Below, piece after piece: positions 1-10,600 of a DNA stretch of 64,000 bases; within the stretch, counting starts at the first letter, position 1, and each line of letters starts with the position of its first letter. Location: NCBI GenBank assembly GCA_036873135.1, contig JAPTYO010000003.1, positions 25,568,001 to 25,632,000 on the forward strand, given 5' to 3'. This DNA comes from Clarkia xantiana subsp. parviflora (lineage: Eukaryota; Streptophyta; Magnoliopsida; Myrtales; Onagraceae). The position numbers were made by a program, and so were the translations under genes. The notes beneath the pieces are model-generated. The model had not been told where the DNA came from. It saw only the letters and a list, made by a program, of their open reading frames with translations, and did not search any database.

Positions 1-2056
1 ACCAGAATTGTCGTTGTAACTTATCTAGCTCTCCCGCCGTAGACTTGGAAAGCCGAATGCAAGACATAAGATAAGTAGGGATCGATGCCGCCGTAGCACG
101 GATAAGAACATCCTTCCCCGCTGGTGATAGTAAACGCGTCATCCATCCTTGGACTCTCCTAGTCACTCGTTGAATAACCGACTGGCCCATGGTACGTCTT
201 CCTTTGACCCAATCTAAAGAGAGGCCCAGATATTGGTCCCCCTGTTCCATTTCCCGCATCCCCAAAGCCTCCAAAATACCAGAACGATTCTGAGCCGAAA
301 CATTGGGGCTGAACAAGACACTAGACTTATCATAGTTAATCACTTGTCCAGATTCCAGCTGATACTCCCGGAGGATTGAAGTAAGAGCTCGCAGCCCTTT
401 GTCAGATACTTCCAAGAATAGAAAGCTATCATCTGCGAAGAATAAGTGACTGATTCTGTTTGTCAATCTGCCTGGACGAATACCCTGTATGTCCCCAACT
501 TGCTGAGCTCTCGATAGTTCCTGGGAAAGCATCTGAGCAACCATGATGAATAAGTATGGCGAAAGAGGGTCCCCTTGACGAATTCCCCGAGAAGGAGAGA
601 AAGGAGGAGTCCGGTACCCATTGAGGAGGACCGCCAATGATGATGTAGAGATGCACTGCATGATCCAGTTCACGAAAATCGGTGGGAAACACATACTCTC
701 CATTATTCTCCGGATGTAGCTCCACTCCACCCTATCATAAGCCTTGCTCATGTCCAACTTGACAGCCATAAGGCCCACCTTCCCGCGGCGTCGCTGCTTG
801 ATCATATGAATCAGTTCTTGGGATAGCCAAAGATTATCGGTGATTAGGCGACCAGCCACAAAAGCGGATTGGTAAGGTGATATGATCAAAGGCATAAGGG
901 GACGGAGACGATTACAAAGACTCTTGGCTATGATCTTATAAGTGGAGTTGCAAAGGCCGATGGGTCTCCAATCCTTCAACGATTCAGGGGCGTCGCATTT
1001 GGGAATAAGTACCAGGAATGTGTTGTTGAGTTCCCTCAACATATGGCCCGTTGCAAAGAAATCAGCAATCGCTGTGTAGACATCTGAACCGACCACATCC
1101 CAAGACTGGTGGAAAAACCGAGGATTGAACCCATCAGGGCCCGGAGCCTTATCCGGTCCTAGTTGTTTTGAGGCACGCAGGATTTCCAGATGTGTGACAA
1201 GTCTGGATATACCAATCTGGGAAGCCGCCGGGATAACCAGCACATTAAGATCCGGTAGTCTATGTAAAGTATCATCAACAGAAGAGGTAAACAATTGTGA
1301 AAAATAATTCCGAACATAAGGAATAATGAGCATTGGATCAGATAACCACTCCCCTTCCCCGATGAAGATACGAGTAAGTTTATTGAAGTGGCGACGACAC
1401 AAAGTATATGCATGGAAAAATTTGGTATTCCGGTCCCCTTCGCAAATCCATAATTGTCTCGATTTCTGACGCCACAAAGTCTCCTGTTGCTTATACAAGG
1501 ATTGAATACGAGACTCCAGATATTGTAAATGGGTCTCCTCCCTATTCCCAATCTGAGCGACATGTAATTCAGATAGGACATTGGAAATATTTAATCTAAA
1601 CTCCCCAAAGACCAGTTTGTTCCAGGATCGTAAAGCTGAGGCAAGAATAGAAAGTTTCCTAGACAGACGAAACTGACCAGAACCGCTAATGGATGATGGC
1701 CATGACCTGATTAAGAACTCTCTGAACTGAGGATGCTGGAGCCACATAGATTCAAAGCGGAAAGGACGGCGAAATTGAGTCGAGGCAGAGGGGGCAGTGA
1801 GGCGGATGAGAAGGGGGCAGTGATCAGATGCAACTTGCTCCAAGTGAATTAAGGAGGCCTCTGGAAAACGGATACGCCACTCCACATTACAAAAGCCCCT
1901 ATCCAGGCGTTCCTTAATACCGTCTTCTCCCGAGCGACGATTCGACCACGTATAAAGCTGTCCTTGGAAACCCAAATCTAAAAGTCCTAATTCATTAGTC
2001 CAGGCATGTGACCGAAGAACCCGAGCAGTAGATACAGGATTACCACCTATTTTCTC
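1..2056 (-). pseudogene. LINE-A ORF2 remnant: endonuclease C-terminus plus reverse transcriptase
   Basis: The minus-strand frame reads as a LINE ORF2. Just inside 2056 it enters the endonuclease (EKIGGNPVS, then the SDHCPL motif), passes a linker with KSRQLWI, and enters the RT with KLDMSKAYDRVEW, GIRQGDPLSP and the catalytic FADD box near 420-450. I see no stop in this frame down to base 1, and the endonuclease end and the FADD box share one frame. The first roughly 155 residues of the endonuclease are missing compared with LINE-B, so the N-terminal catalytic residues are gone and no ORF2 start codon survives. The RT thumb, zf-RVT and RNase H regions would lie beyond the window. Confidence 0.8.
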
Positions 2057-3791
2057 TCTGGAGCAGAATGAGGAATTCCATCTGGGTTGCGAGCACGCAC
2101 ATTTCTAGAGTTCTCATCTACCTCCTCCACATCTCGAATGATCAAAGCCGTTGTCAAACGAGGACGCTTCTCCCCAGAGAGATGCCGTAAGGGCGGGCAG
2201 TCTGTCTCCATAGGCTCCTTGCCAGACCGTCGTGGACGAGATATAACCGCTCCTTCACAAGAATCCACCACGCTACGCACCATATCCAATTCAGCAGATC
2301 GTGCAGCTGGAACTCCCCTAACTACCTCCTCCAAGGTACCAACAAAGGGTCCCGGTACATCAGTTGTTTGAATAAAACCTCGAGTCGAGGTAGGACGTGC
2401 CGGTGGAACCGTTGGCGGTAGGAACCCAAGGTAGGATGCACAGAACGCTGTGAAGAAGAAGGACCCCTGGCATGCATATTGTACTGTGACAACCCGAAGC
2501 TCTGGTAAGGGTGGAGGTATGTCTGTGAAGCCGCGTCCCAATACCACATAAAATTAGGATCACAGATCGTAGTCCAAACCCATGGATGATAAAGTGGCTG
2601 GCCAGTCCCAAAATGATATGGATGCATGGTACCCTGCCACCCGAAATTGTTATGCATGGGAGTCGCAAAAGGTGGCACATGGGTGACTGTTGAGTAATAA
2701 GGCCCTGGTTGAAAAAAATCCATCGGTGCCACCGGATAAGGTAGGGGCAGTGGTGGCATTACGAGCGAAGGTCCCGCCTCAGTGGTTAAGGCAGACAGAG
2801 TAATCGCCTGAATAAACTCCGCAATGTCCGGTAACGGGTTTGCAAAAACTGGCTGATCATTAGAAAAAAGGAGTTGTAGGCCTGGTGAAACACGATTACC
2901 ATCAACAAACGAGGCCAAGAGTGGGGCCTCCATGTCTTCACTGTCCGTCATGGGGGGAGACATAGGTGAATCATCTTCTGGGGGAACTTCCATTTCAGCC
3001 TGACGCAGCTCCTCCCGGCGTCTTCTTTCCGAGCCTCCCGGGCTATTAAAGATATCATCCTCAAACCAAGGCATCCACCGTACCAAAACACCTGAGCCTT
3101 TGTTCTTAATCGAGTAGATGGCTACTAAATTATCCCTAATGGCACGAACACCTGGATGTGCGTCAATACGATCCATCATTTCCTCAAGTTGCCGAGAAAA
3201 AACCCTCTCCGGAATATTGCAGAAGTCCTGGTGATGTCCCAAACGGCCACAACGCTTGCATGGCATACCATTCCGGTAAGTGAAAAGCACCTTGAAAGCA
3301 GCTTCCTCTCCGTGAAGCAACCACAGACCTGGGATCGCTGGCTGCTCCAAGTCCATCAAAACCCTAGCTCTGGGGAAGGCAACTGAGAGAGGCCTATTCT
3401 CGTCGAGCTCCAGAAAAAGAATATCCCCCACCAAGGACAAAGCATTAGAGATGACATCCCTCGACATCAAAGAGGAAGGAACCTTCCTCACCTCCATCCA
3501 GATCGGAACTTTGGAGAAAGAAATGGAGTAAGGTATATGGTTGTCCAGGCAAGGAAACAGCACCAAGAGGCCTCCATCGACAGTGAAGGGACTGTTAAGG
3601 TAAACAACATTCAAGTCCTTGGTGGTGGCGAACGAAAACGTCCAAAGATTGTCCTCCCTCCTTTCAAACTCAGCCACTGAAGAAGTCCTCCATTGCTCCT
3701 CCACCAGGGTTTTGATTGAGGTTTCTCTCTCCCGTCGGAGCGAGAACATCCGACCAACAAGCACTTTAGAGTAATCAACAACAGACGTCAT
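2047..3791 (-). pseudogene. LINE-A ORF1, nucleic-acid-binding gag-like protein, frameshifted
   Basis: The ATG at 3791 (minus) opens a 489-residue frame. It has an N-terminal DUF4283-type region (VLVGRMFSLRRE, then DNLWTFSF and VPIWMEVRKVP) and a zinc knuckle of CX2CX4HX4C form (CKRCGRLGHHQDFC) near residue 180. LINE ORF1 proteins of this type bind element RNA. The frame is lost between about 2547 and 2322. The continuation is in another frame that ends at 2047 and carries SGKEPMETDCP and KRPRLTTALIIR, matching GKEPMSLDQ and RTTTLVIRE in LINE-B ORF1. So there is at least one indel. The C-terminal ~80 residues seen in LINE-B are absent because of the deletion at about 2050. Confidence 0.75.
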
Positions 3792-4320
3792 TGAAAACCT
3801 AGGAAGCAGAAAAAACAGATTGGAAGAATTTTGTTAGGACAGGTCGCTTTCCTCACGTACTGAGAGGAGATCAGTATGGAAGGAAGGAAGTGTGGATGAC
3901 GAAGATAAAGGGGCAGTCGTGCCAGAGAAGGAGGAAGGATGGCAGGGAAATGGGGCCAACGCAACACGTCTCGATGCAAAAGAGTCCCCACGTCATCCAA
4001 GAGTCCAGTGAAATCCCAAGGTAGCTTGCAGGAGAAAGGCAAACTCCGAACACGATTGGGCAGTCCAGGCGGTGGCCAAGGCAAGTGATGCCAGGTGGCA
4101 GACGGGCATGGTGGGGGTTTCCTTGGAAGCCAAAAATCATGATTGAAAACCTTGGAATTACAAAGGATGGTGACTGTGATACGGCAGAAGGTGAAAGGAT
4201 AGGGAAATCGGAAAGAAATCCCAATAAAAATGACAGAAACGTGGGGGAGAAGGTCTCTAGGGTTCCGACGAGGGTGATAATGGGGAGAATTCCGAGAGGA
4301 AACCCAGGCATTTTTTCAAA

Positions 4321-4707
4321 TTATACCTTAACGATCTTGAAAATTTCTTATAATAATAGTAAATAAATATAAACAGTGAGGGTTATTTATTTATTTATTT
4401 ATGTTTTTGGCAAAAACAGTGGGATTTAGTTAAGCCTGTCCATGTCCCAAATCCAGTGAACCAAACGGTCTTCTATTCATATCATAGGATTCTTCTCTCC
4501 ATCAGATTCCAGATTTCTCTCCCCATCGTCTTCTTCGTCAGTGAGTGACAGTATCCACCTCCTTAATCTAGTACAAACCAAACCAGACCTGGGCCCTACT
4601 CTCCTACTTCCTTCCCCCATTTTCTTTTCTCTCTAGACGCCACCACCTCAAGCTCAAAGCTCTTTCCTTTCTCCTAAATCTGCACCTTTTCTTGTTCCCC
4701 AGGAAAA
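4321..4707 (+). promoter_or_regulatory. Upstream region and probable 5' UTR of patellin gene 1
   Basis: Only about 390 bp separate the LINE-A 5' end from the patellin start codon. The stretch begins AT-rich (including a TTTA run near 4385-4402). From about 4470 it becomes pyrimidine-rich (ttcttctctcc, tctctccccatcgtcttcttcg), typical of a plant 5' leader. No convincing TATA box was identified. The LINE may have displaced the original upstream promoter. Confidence 0.35.
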
Positions 4708-7700
4708 ATGGCCGATAAAGCTCCGCATCCGCCACCGTCGACTGAGCATCATCCGTCGGTGCTACCTGTCGAAGATCCCTCCCCGCCGTCGGAACCGGTA
4801 GTTCTTCCTCTCCCGGCAGCCGCCGCGGTGGAAAAAGAAGAACTTGCTCCGCCGGCAGTTGAAAAGGAAGATCTTTCTCCGCCTGCAGCTGCGGCGGCGG
4901 AAAAAGAAGAACTTGCTCTGCCGGAAGCCGCGGCGGTGGAAAAAGATGAGCTTTCTCTGCCGGCAGCCGCGGCGGTGGAAAAAGATGAGCTTTATCTGCC
5001 GGCAGCTGCTGCGGTGGAAAAAGATGAGCTTGCTCCGCCGTCAGCCGCGGCGGCGGAAGAAGAACTTGCTCCGCCGGCTGCAGTAACTGTATCCGACATG
5101 CTCGAGAAGACACCACGCGATCCCGACGAGAACCAGAAGCAGAAGCTAGCTCATTCACACGAATCATTCAAAGAAGAAAGCAACAAACTCTCCGATCTCT
5201 CCGATTCGGAGCGAAAATCCCTTCAGGAGCTCAAGAATCTCGTCCAAGAAGCTCTGGAAACTGGCGCCTTCCTCCAAGAACAAGACCAATCATCATCTTC
5301 AACGAACGAGATCTCAATCTGGGGAATCCCTCTCCTCAAGAACACCCAATCCGACGTCATCCTGCTCAAATTCCTCCGAGCCAGAGATTTCAAGGCCAAA
5401 GAATCATTCATCATGCTCCGAAACACGATCCATTGGCGTAATCTCTTCCGAATCGACGATTTAGTCACCGAAGATCTTGGGGACGAGTTAGAGAAAGTAG
5501 TATTTGCAACTAATATATTTTATTATGTTCTACTTAAGTTATGTTTAGAATAGATATATTTCTAATACCTTATCATTATCTCTTTCATTATTATAGATTT
5601 AGTCTTTGTTATCTTTTGTTATGTTCTTGCGAGCTGTTCAAATAGGAGCAATCTTCCTAGGTAGTAGATTCGAAATCAAACTAATAAAACGTTTGACAGT
5701 CAAATCTCTTCAATATGCGAATCATCGGATTTAGTTTTGTATCTATATATATATATAGGTTACAAGACAATAATACAATTATGATTCTTCTATAGGTAGT
5801 GTTCATGCATGGCCATGACAGGGAAGGCCATGCTGTGTGTTACAATGTGTATGGCGAGTTTCAGAACAAGGAGTTGTATGAGAAGGCGTTTGGTGATGAA
5901 GAGAAGAGAGGGAAGTTCTTGAGGTGGAGAGTTCAGTTCTTGGAGAAGAGTATTAGGAGTCTTGATTTTGCTCCTAGTGGTGTTAACACTATTTTTCAGA
6001 TCAGTGATTTGAAGAATTCTCCGGGACCGGGGAAAAGGGAGCTTCGTCAGGCGACGAAACAGGCGCTTCAGATGCTTCAGGATAATTACCCGGAATTCGT
6101 CGCTAAGCAGGTCAGTTTTTCGCTGGATTTTGAGTTCTTGGTGTTTGATTTTGGTCTGCATTTGATATCATGATAGAGTATGTTCAGCTGGGAAGAACAT
6201 TTTTTCATGAAAGATGCAATTTTTTCATATTAAAGGTTATGCATTAGAAATTGCAGTCTATTGAATCACCTCATGATGGTAAAAACAAGGGCTAAGAACC
6301 TAAAAATAGTATCTAACTATAAGTTATGTTGTTTCAGTTTTAACATGTTGATATTTCCACTTTTTTCTCTTAAAATATTGTCTGAACAAAAATATGAGTT
6401 TTTAAAGTATCAAATAAGTATTGTGGCAAAAGAAAAGTATTAAATATAAATTATGTGCAACAAATCTTATACTTAGTAAAGGGGAAAATATGTTTTTGTT
6501 GCTTAAACTTAACGTCCAAGTCAGTTGGAAAAAATGAGAAGCAAGTTATCAACATGACATAGTGAAAAGCAAGTGATTATCAACCTGACATATAGTTGAC
6601 TGTTTTTAGATGCTTAACCCTGAAAAAATTATAGAAATGGGACTCTGTTGAAGAGCTTGTATTAGTATTTCCCAACAAAAATTAGGGGGTTAATTATTAA
6701 ATTCCTAGTTAATGTTTAGGCAGTCTATTAAATAATAAATATTTTGCTAGCTCAGTTATCTCATGCGTATATTTTTTTAGCTCCCTCAAGATTTTCGTCT
6801 TTATGGGACAAAATCAAAGTAGCTGATGTTTTGTTCGACTGACTAAACATCAGCTAGCAGTTTGTTTGACTAACAAAACATTAGCCAGCAATTTGACGCG
6901 TTTTTGTTCATTATGTGCTGGACACGCAATCCATTCCTTCAGGAGCTATCAATTTATACACATATGAAACTTGATCTCTTAAAATGTTAAGAAAAACATC
7001 AGCTAGCTAGCACATTGTTCGATGCTCAAACATCAACTAGCAATTTAATAATCAAATCAAACTAATTAGGTGTTTGGTGTAAGCATTAACTATTGGATCA
7101 TGTTTTCTTCTGGTTTTGTTGGATTTTGACAAATACATTTAATTTGTGTGTTTTGAGTAGGTTTTCATCAATGTGCCATGGTGGTACCTTGCGTTCTACT
7201 CTATCCTGAATCCATTCCTTACACAAAGGACTAAGAGCAAGTTTGTCTTTGCTAGTCCAGCCAAAACCCCTGAAACACTATTCAAGTAAGTCCACTTTAC
7301 CAGTTTTAAGGTTTAGCTTTGTTTTTCGACTTGTTTTTCACCCGAAATCTTTACTGAACAGGTATATTTCCCCGGAGCAAGTCCCGGTCCAGTACGGTGG
7401 CTTAAGCGTGGACTACTGCGATTGCAATCCTGATTTCACAGTGGCTGACCCTGCAACTGAGATGACTGTGAAACCAAGAACTAAACAGATTGTAGAAATC
7501 ATCATATACGAGGTTCGAAAATTCAATCTTTTTAAACTTCGAAACCTAAAACTCTAAATTTCAACAAAAACATGCCATTTCTAAACAGATTGTAGAAATC
7601 ATCATATATGAGGTTCAAAAGTTCAATCTTTTTAAATTTCGAAACCCAAAATGTCATTTTTTAACTTTACAATTAAAAAAGTCAATTTTTTAAAGCTTTA

Positions 7701-8086
7701 CAATTAAAAAATGTCATTTTTTTTAACTTTACAACCAAAAAATGTCATTTTTTAAAACTTTACAACTAAAAAAGTCATTTTTTTTAACTTTACAACGAAG
7801 ATTGTAATTTTTTGAAATATTTTGATTGCAGAAATGCGTTATAGTCTGGGAAATTCGAGTGGTCGGGTGGGAAGTGAGCTATGGAGCCGAGTTCGTCCCT
7901 GATGCCCAAGGTGCTTACACCATTGTACTCCAAAAGCCGAAGAAGATGACACCTACAGACGAGCCGGTCGTTCATGGAAGTTTCAAAGTTACGGAACTGG
8001 GAAAGCTGCTGCTAATCGTCGATAACCCGACCCAGAAGAAGAAGAAGCTTCTTTACAGGTTCAAGGTCGATCCTTTAACTGACTAA
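4708..8086 (+). CDS. Patellin (SEC14-GOLD) protein, gene 1, five exons, 544 aa
   Basis: Exons inferred from GT-AG sites and homology to the paralogue at 15778-19588: 4708-5496, 5796-6110, 7161-7285, 7362-7512, 7832-8086 (1635 nt including the TAA). The N-terminal ~125 residues are an acidic Ala/Pro/Glu repeat. CRAL-TRIO-N (LLKFLRARDFKAKESF) follows at about 219. The SEC14 lipid-binding lobe starts at VVFMHGHDREGHAVCYNVYG and runs through NVPWWYLAFY and FLTQRTKSKFVF to about 409. The C-terminal GOLD domain ends in the basic QKKKKLLYRFK strand. Patellins bind phosphoinositides and act in membrane trafficking at the cell plate and plasma membrane (family knowledge). The start is the first ATG of the open frame. 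Size fits PATL3/4-like members; the exact orthologue is not assigned. All joins keep frame. Confidence 0.93.
4816..5068 (+). repeat. In-frame coding minisatellite in patellin 1 N-terminus
   Basis: About six to seven imperfect units of 30-48 bp encode variants of PAAAAVEKDEL with Ala, Pro, Val, Glu, Lys, Asp and Leu. Length differs between units but always by multiples of three. Consecutive units contain the core VEKEEL, VEKEDL, AEKEEL, VEKDEL (three times) and then AEEEL. The region is acidic and probably disordered, like other patellin N-termini. The paralogue has a different, Glu/Val-rich N-terminus, so this array is specific to this gene. Confidence 0.8.
7481..7830 (+). repeat. Duplicated exon-4 end and intron minisatellite in patellin 1
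   Basis: The last 32 bp of exon 4 plus the start of intron 4 (from 7481) recur exactly 100 bp downstream (from 7581) with a few substitutions, including the splice donor context (acgag/gttcg against atgag/gttca). From about 7645 to 7800 the intron is an AT-rich tandem array. Its units of roughly 36 bp are built on aaatgtcattttttaac and tttacaactaaa. The exon 5 acceptor follows at 7831/7832. Confidence 0.8.
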
Positions 8087-8573
8087 ACTATCTATACAGT
8101 TTGTAGATTGCCCTAGCTTTATCCTTTGTGTGTATGCCATAGATTTACAGAGCTTTCTTGTTGGATTTCGATGTTTTGTTGCGGTTTTTTTCTTCTTCCG
8201 TGTTGATTGTCTAAATGTGGCATCCTTAAACTCTCATCAGTTGTCGCGTATCTTGATCGTATGCGTTTGCTAGCTGTGAATCCGAGTTTGGAAGATTTTG
8301 ATGCAAAAATGCAGTGCTTGATAAGTAGACTAGACCCCAACTACCCTTTTGGAACAAATTAGTGTAATTTCAGGAGCGAACTGAGAAAAAAAAATTAAGT
8401 ATATAAGCTTTTAAAGGGCTAAGAATTTGTATTTGTATTTTTTTTTTTTTTTTGAAAAATTATTTTATTCTCTATCTTGATCTAATGACTAATGACTGCA
8501 AATTTGATTAATGACTACAAATTTGATTATCTCTCAAGATCTAATGACTATAAATTCAATTGTATTTTAGCTA
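8087..8573. other. Patellin 1 3' flank
   Basis: Sequence downstream of the TAA, probably including the 3' UTR (up to about 8340 it is T-rich but not simple). A T-rich run (tttttttttttttttt near 8440) and short AT-rich direct repeats (aatgactacaaatttgatta) follow. No gene is visible. The poly(A) site was not determined. Confidence 0.4.
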
Positions 8574-9359
8574 GGGATAAGAACCTATGAAAGGTCTGAA
8601 CTATCACCCATGTTAACGGGAGAGGTCTGAAATTTAAAAAGTTAATAACGGAGGTCTGAAATTTCAATTTTGTTGATTTGAGGTTTTCCGTCCATTTTTA
8701 GGGTTAAATTTAACAGAATTGTGTGAAATGACATTTTTGCCTCTTTAATATTTTGTTTTATTTAATATTTTATTTAAGAAAATGTGAAATGACAATTTTA
8801 CCCCTAAAGTCAAATTAAAACTACCCAACTCCGGCCACCGCCACCTGACTCCGGCCTCCACCACCCGACTCCGGTCACCACCACCCGACTCCGGCGACCA
8901 CCACCTCGGCTCCGGCGACCCGATTCCGGCCACCACCTCAGCAAAAAAGCTCTGATCGGAGCCCAATCGGGGCCGGTGGCTCCGATCGGAGCCCAATCGG
9001 GACCGGTGGCTCCGATTTGGGCCCAATCGGAGCCTTGGTGGTGGTCGCCGGAGTACGGTTGGTGGTTGCCGGAGTACGGTTGGTGGAGCCGTGGTGGCTT
9101 CAAGGGCATTTTGGTCTTTTCACTTCAAGCATGTGAGGGGCACACTTGATAAAAGGTTATTTTTGGATATTTATTTTATTTCCAGTCACATGCCAAGCGT
9201 GTGACCAACTTCCGTTAGTTTTAACGGAAAAAACTAACGGAGACCGCTGTTATCAATAAAACTGAAATTTCAGACCTCCGTTATTAATTTTTTAAATTTC
9301 AGACCTCTCACATTAACATGGGTGATAGTTCAGACCTTTCATAGGTTCTTAGCTAAGCT
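8574..9359. mobile_element. Foldback (MULE-like) element with ~100-bp inverted termini
   Basis: The first ~100 bp (from about 8578: taagaacctatgaaaggtct) recur as an inverted copy at the right end (ending about 9356). The shared blocks are AACTATCACCCATGTTAA, GAGAGGTCTGAAATTTAAAA and AACGGAGGTCTGAAATTTCA. The interior is GC-rich, with short repeats of a ccaccacccgactccgg type and a cggagcccaatcgg type, and has no recognisable protein. No transposase is present, so it is non-autonomous. The flanks (TTAGCTA on both sides) suggest a target duplication, but I could not align an exact 9-bp one. Long inverted termini without coding capacity fit Mutator-type MITEs. Confidence 0.7.
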
Positions 9360-9999
9360 GTAAGTTTAACATTTATTTGTTTGTGCAACATTTTGATAAG
9401 CAAGTTGGTATCATACATCATGCAGTGGTTGTTGAAGCACATGCATATATAATGTGGAAATAATTCTTTATCCATTGGAGGGTCCAATATGCTATAAACT
9501 TATAATGAGCTATGATGGGATTATTATAAAACTTAAAAGCTCTTAGTTTTTTTTAAAAGAAGTTATAAGAAGGGGAATGTATTATGATTATGGGTATGCA
9601 TAATCATTAACTTTCTTCTTTTTTGAAATGGAATAAGATGTGATGAGTGCCAACAATAGGTCACATTTCTAAACTAATTTTCAAACTAGGTTTGTTCAGA
9701 AACTAATTTCCAAATAGGTCTCTTCATTTTTTTTAATAATATATATTATTTAATTGTATCCTAAAGTTTATATTATGATACAAATGAACCCTCAATCGAA
9801 AAATAATACAAGAAAAAAAAAATTAAGATTAAGTGTATGAAAAAAATGGACAAAAAATTAATTAATTAAATGATTAAAATACACATTAAAAAATAATCAA
9901 ACAAACAAATTTTTTGTAGATTTTAATTCTTAAAAAATATGTTAAATTAAAGGAAATTTAAAAAAAAAAAAAATGAAACGAATTTATTTTGGAAAAAAA

Positions 10000-10600
10000 A
10001 ACTACTACTATAACGATATAAAAATTATTCATCAAAAGTATGAACAAACAGTATACAAACTAAAATTCATTCTTAAATTTATTCTTTTGATTTTTCAAAT
10101 TTAAATTAGTTTATCGATTTTTTTTTCCACTAATTTAATAAATTTAACATTTTTTATTTATAGGGTTTAGTACGCTTTTATTTTTATATTTTCATAGTTA
10201 AAAAATTAAGAGTATTTAGTTTTTTTGCATTTTATATCACTGTTTTTTTAATTTATATATTTAGCATAATTTATTTTTAAATTTATATCTTAAATACCGG
10301 AGAAAAAAAACTATTATAATGATATAAAAATTATTTCATCAAGAGTATGAACAAACAATATACAAACTAAAATTCATTCTTAAATTTATTCTATTGATTT
10401 TTTAAATTTAAATTAGTTTATCGATTTTTTTTGTCACTAATTTAATAATTTAACATTTTTTTATTTATAGGGTTTATGTACGCTTTTATTTTTATATTTG
10501 CATACTTAAAAAATCAAGAGTATTTAGTTTTTTTACATTTTATATCAATGTTTTTTTTAATTTATATCTTTAGCATAATTTATTTTTATAATTTTTTTAC
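10000..10600. repeat. ~300-bp tandem direct duplication
   Basis: Copy 1 starts near 10000 (actactactataacgatata) and copy 2 near 10310 (aactattataatgatata). They share long colinear stretches such as tatgaacaaacaatatac (one mismatch), aaactaaaattcattcttaa and aaatttaaattagtttatcg, with scattered substitutions and single-base indels. The offset is about 308 bp. No coding content is seen. Confidence 0.75.

Larger units (their letters stand above)
1..4320 (-). mobile_element. LINE-A, L1-type non-LTR retrotransposon, cut by window edge
   Basis: A minus-strand L1-type plant LINE. Going 5' to 3' on the minus strand it shows a leader (about 4320-3792), an ORF1 with DUF4283-like and zinc-knuckle regions, then the C-terminal half of an endonuclease and a reverse transcriptase that continue past base 1. 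It is a relative of the complete LINE at 42940-49713, sharing the same order and recognisable protein similarity. The 3' end and poly(A) lie outside the window, so no target duplication can be matched. The 5' boundary near 4320 is set only by where LINE-like sequence gives way to AT-rich DNA. It is non-functional: ORF1 is frameshifted and the ORF1/ORF2 junction is deleted. Confidence 0.85.

Noticed and set aside
4975..5035. KDEL endoplasmic-reticulum retention signals in patellin 1
   Set aside because: The tetrapeptide is internal within a repeat; retention requires the C-terminus, and the protein has no signal peptide.
4604..5167. Minus-strand 187-codon frame opposite patellin 1 exon 1
   Set aside because: Complement of the coding repeat; no family features and wrong strand for the spliced gene.
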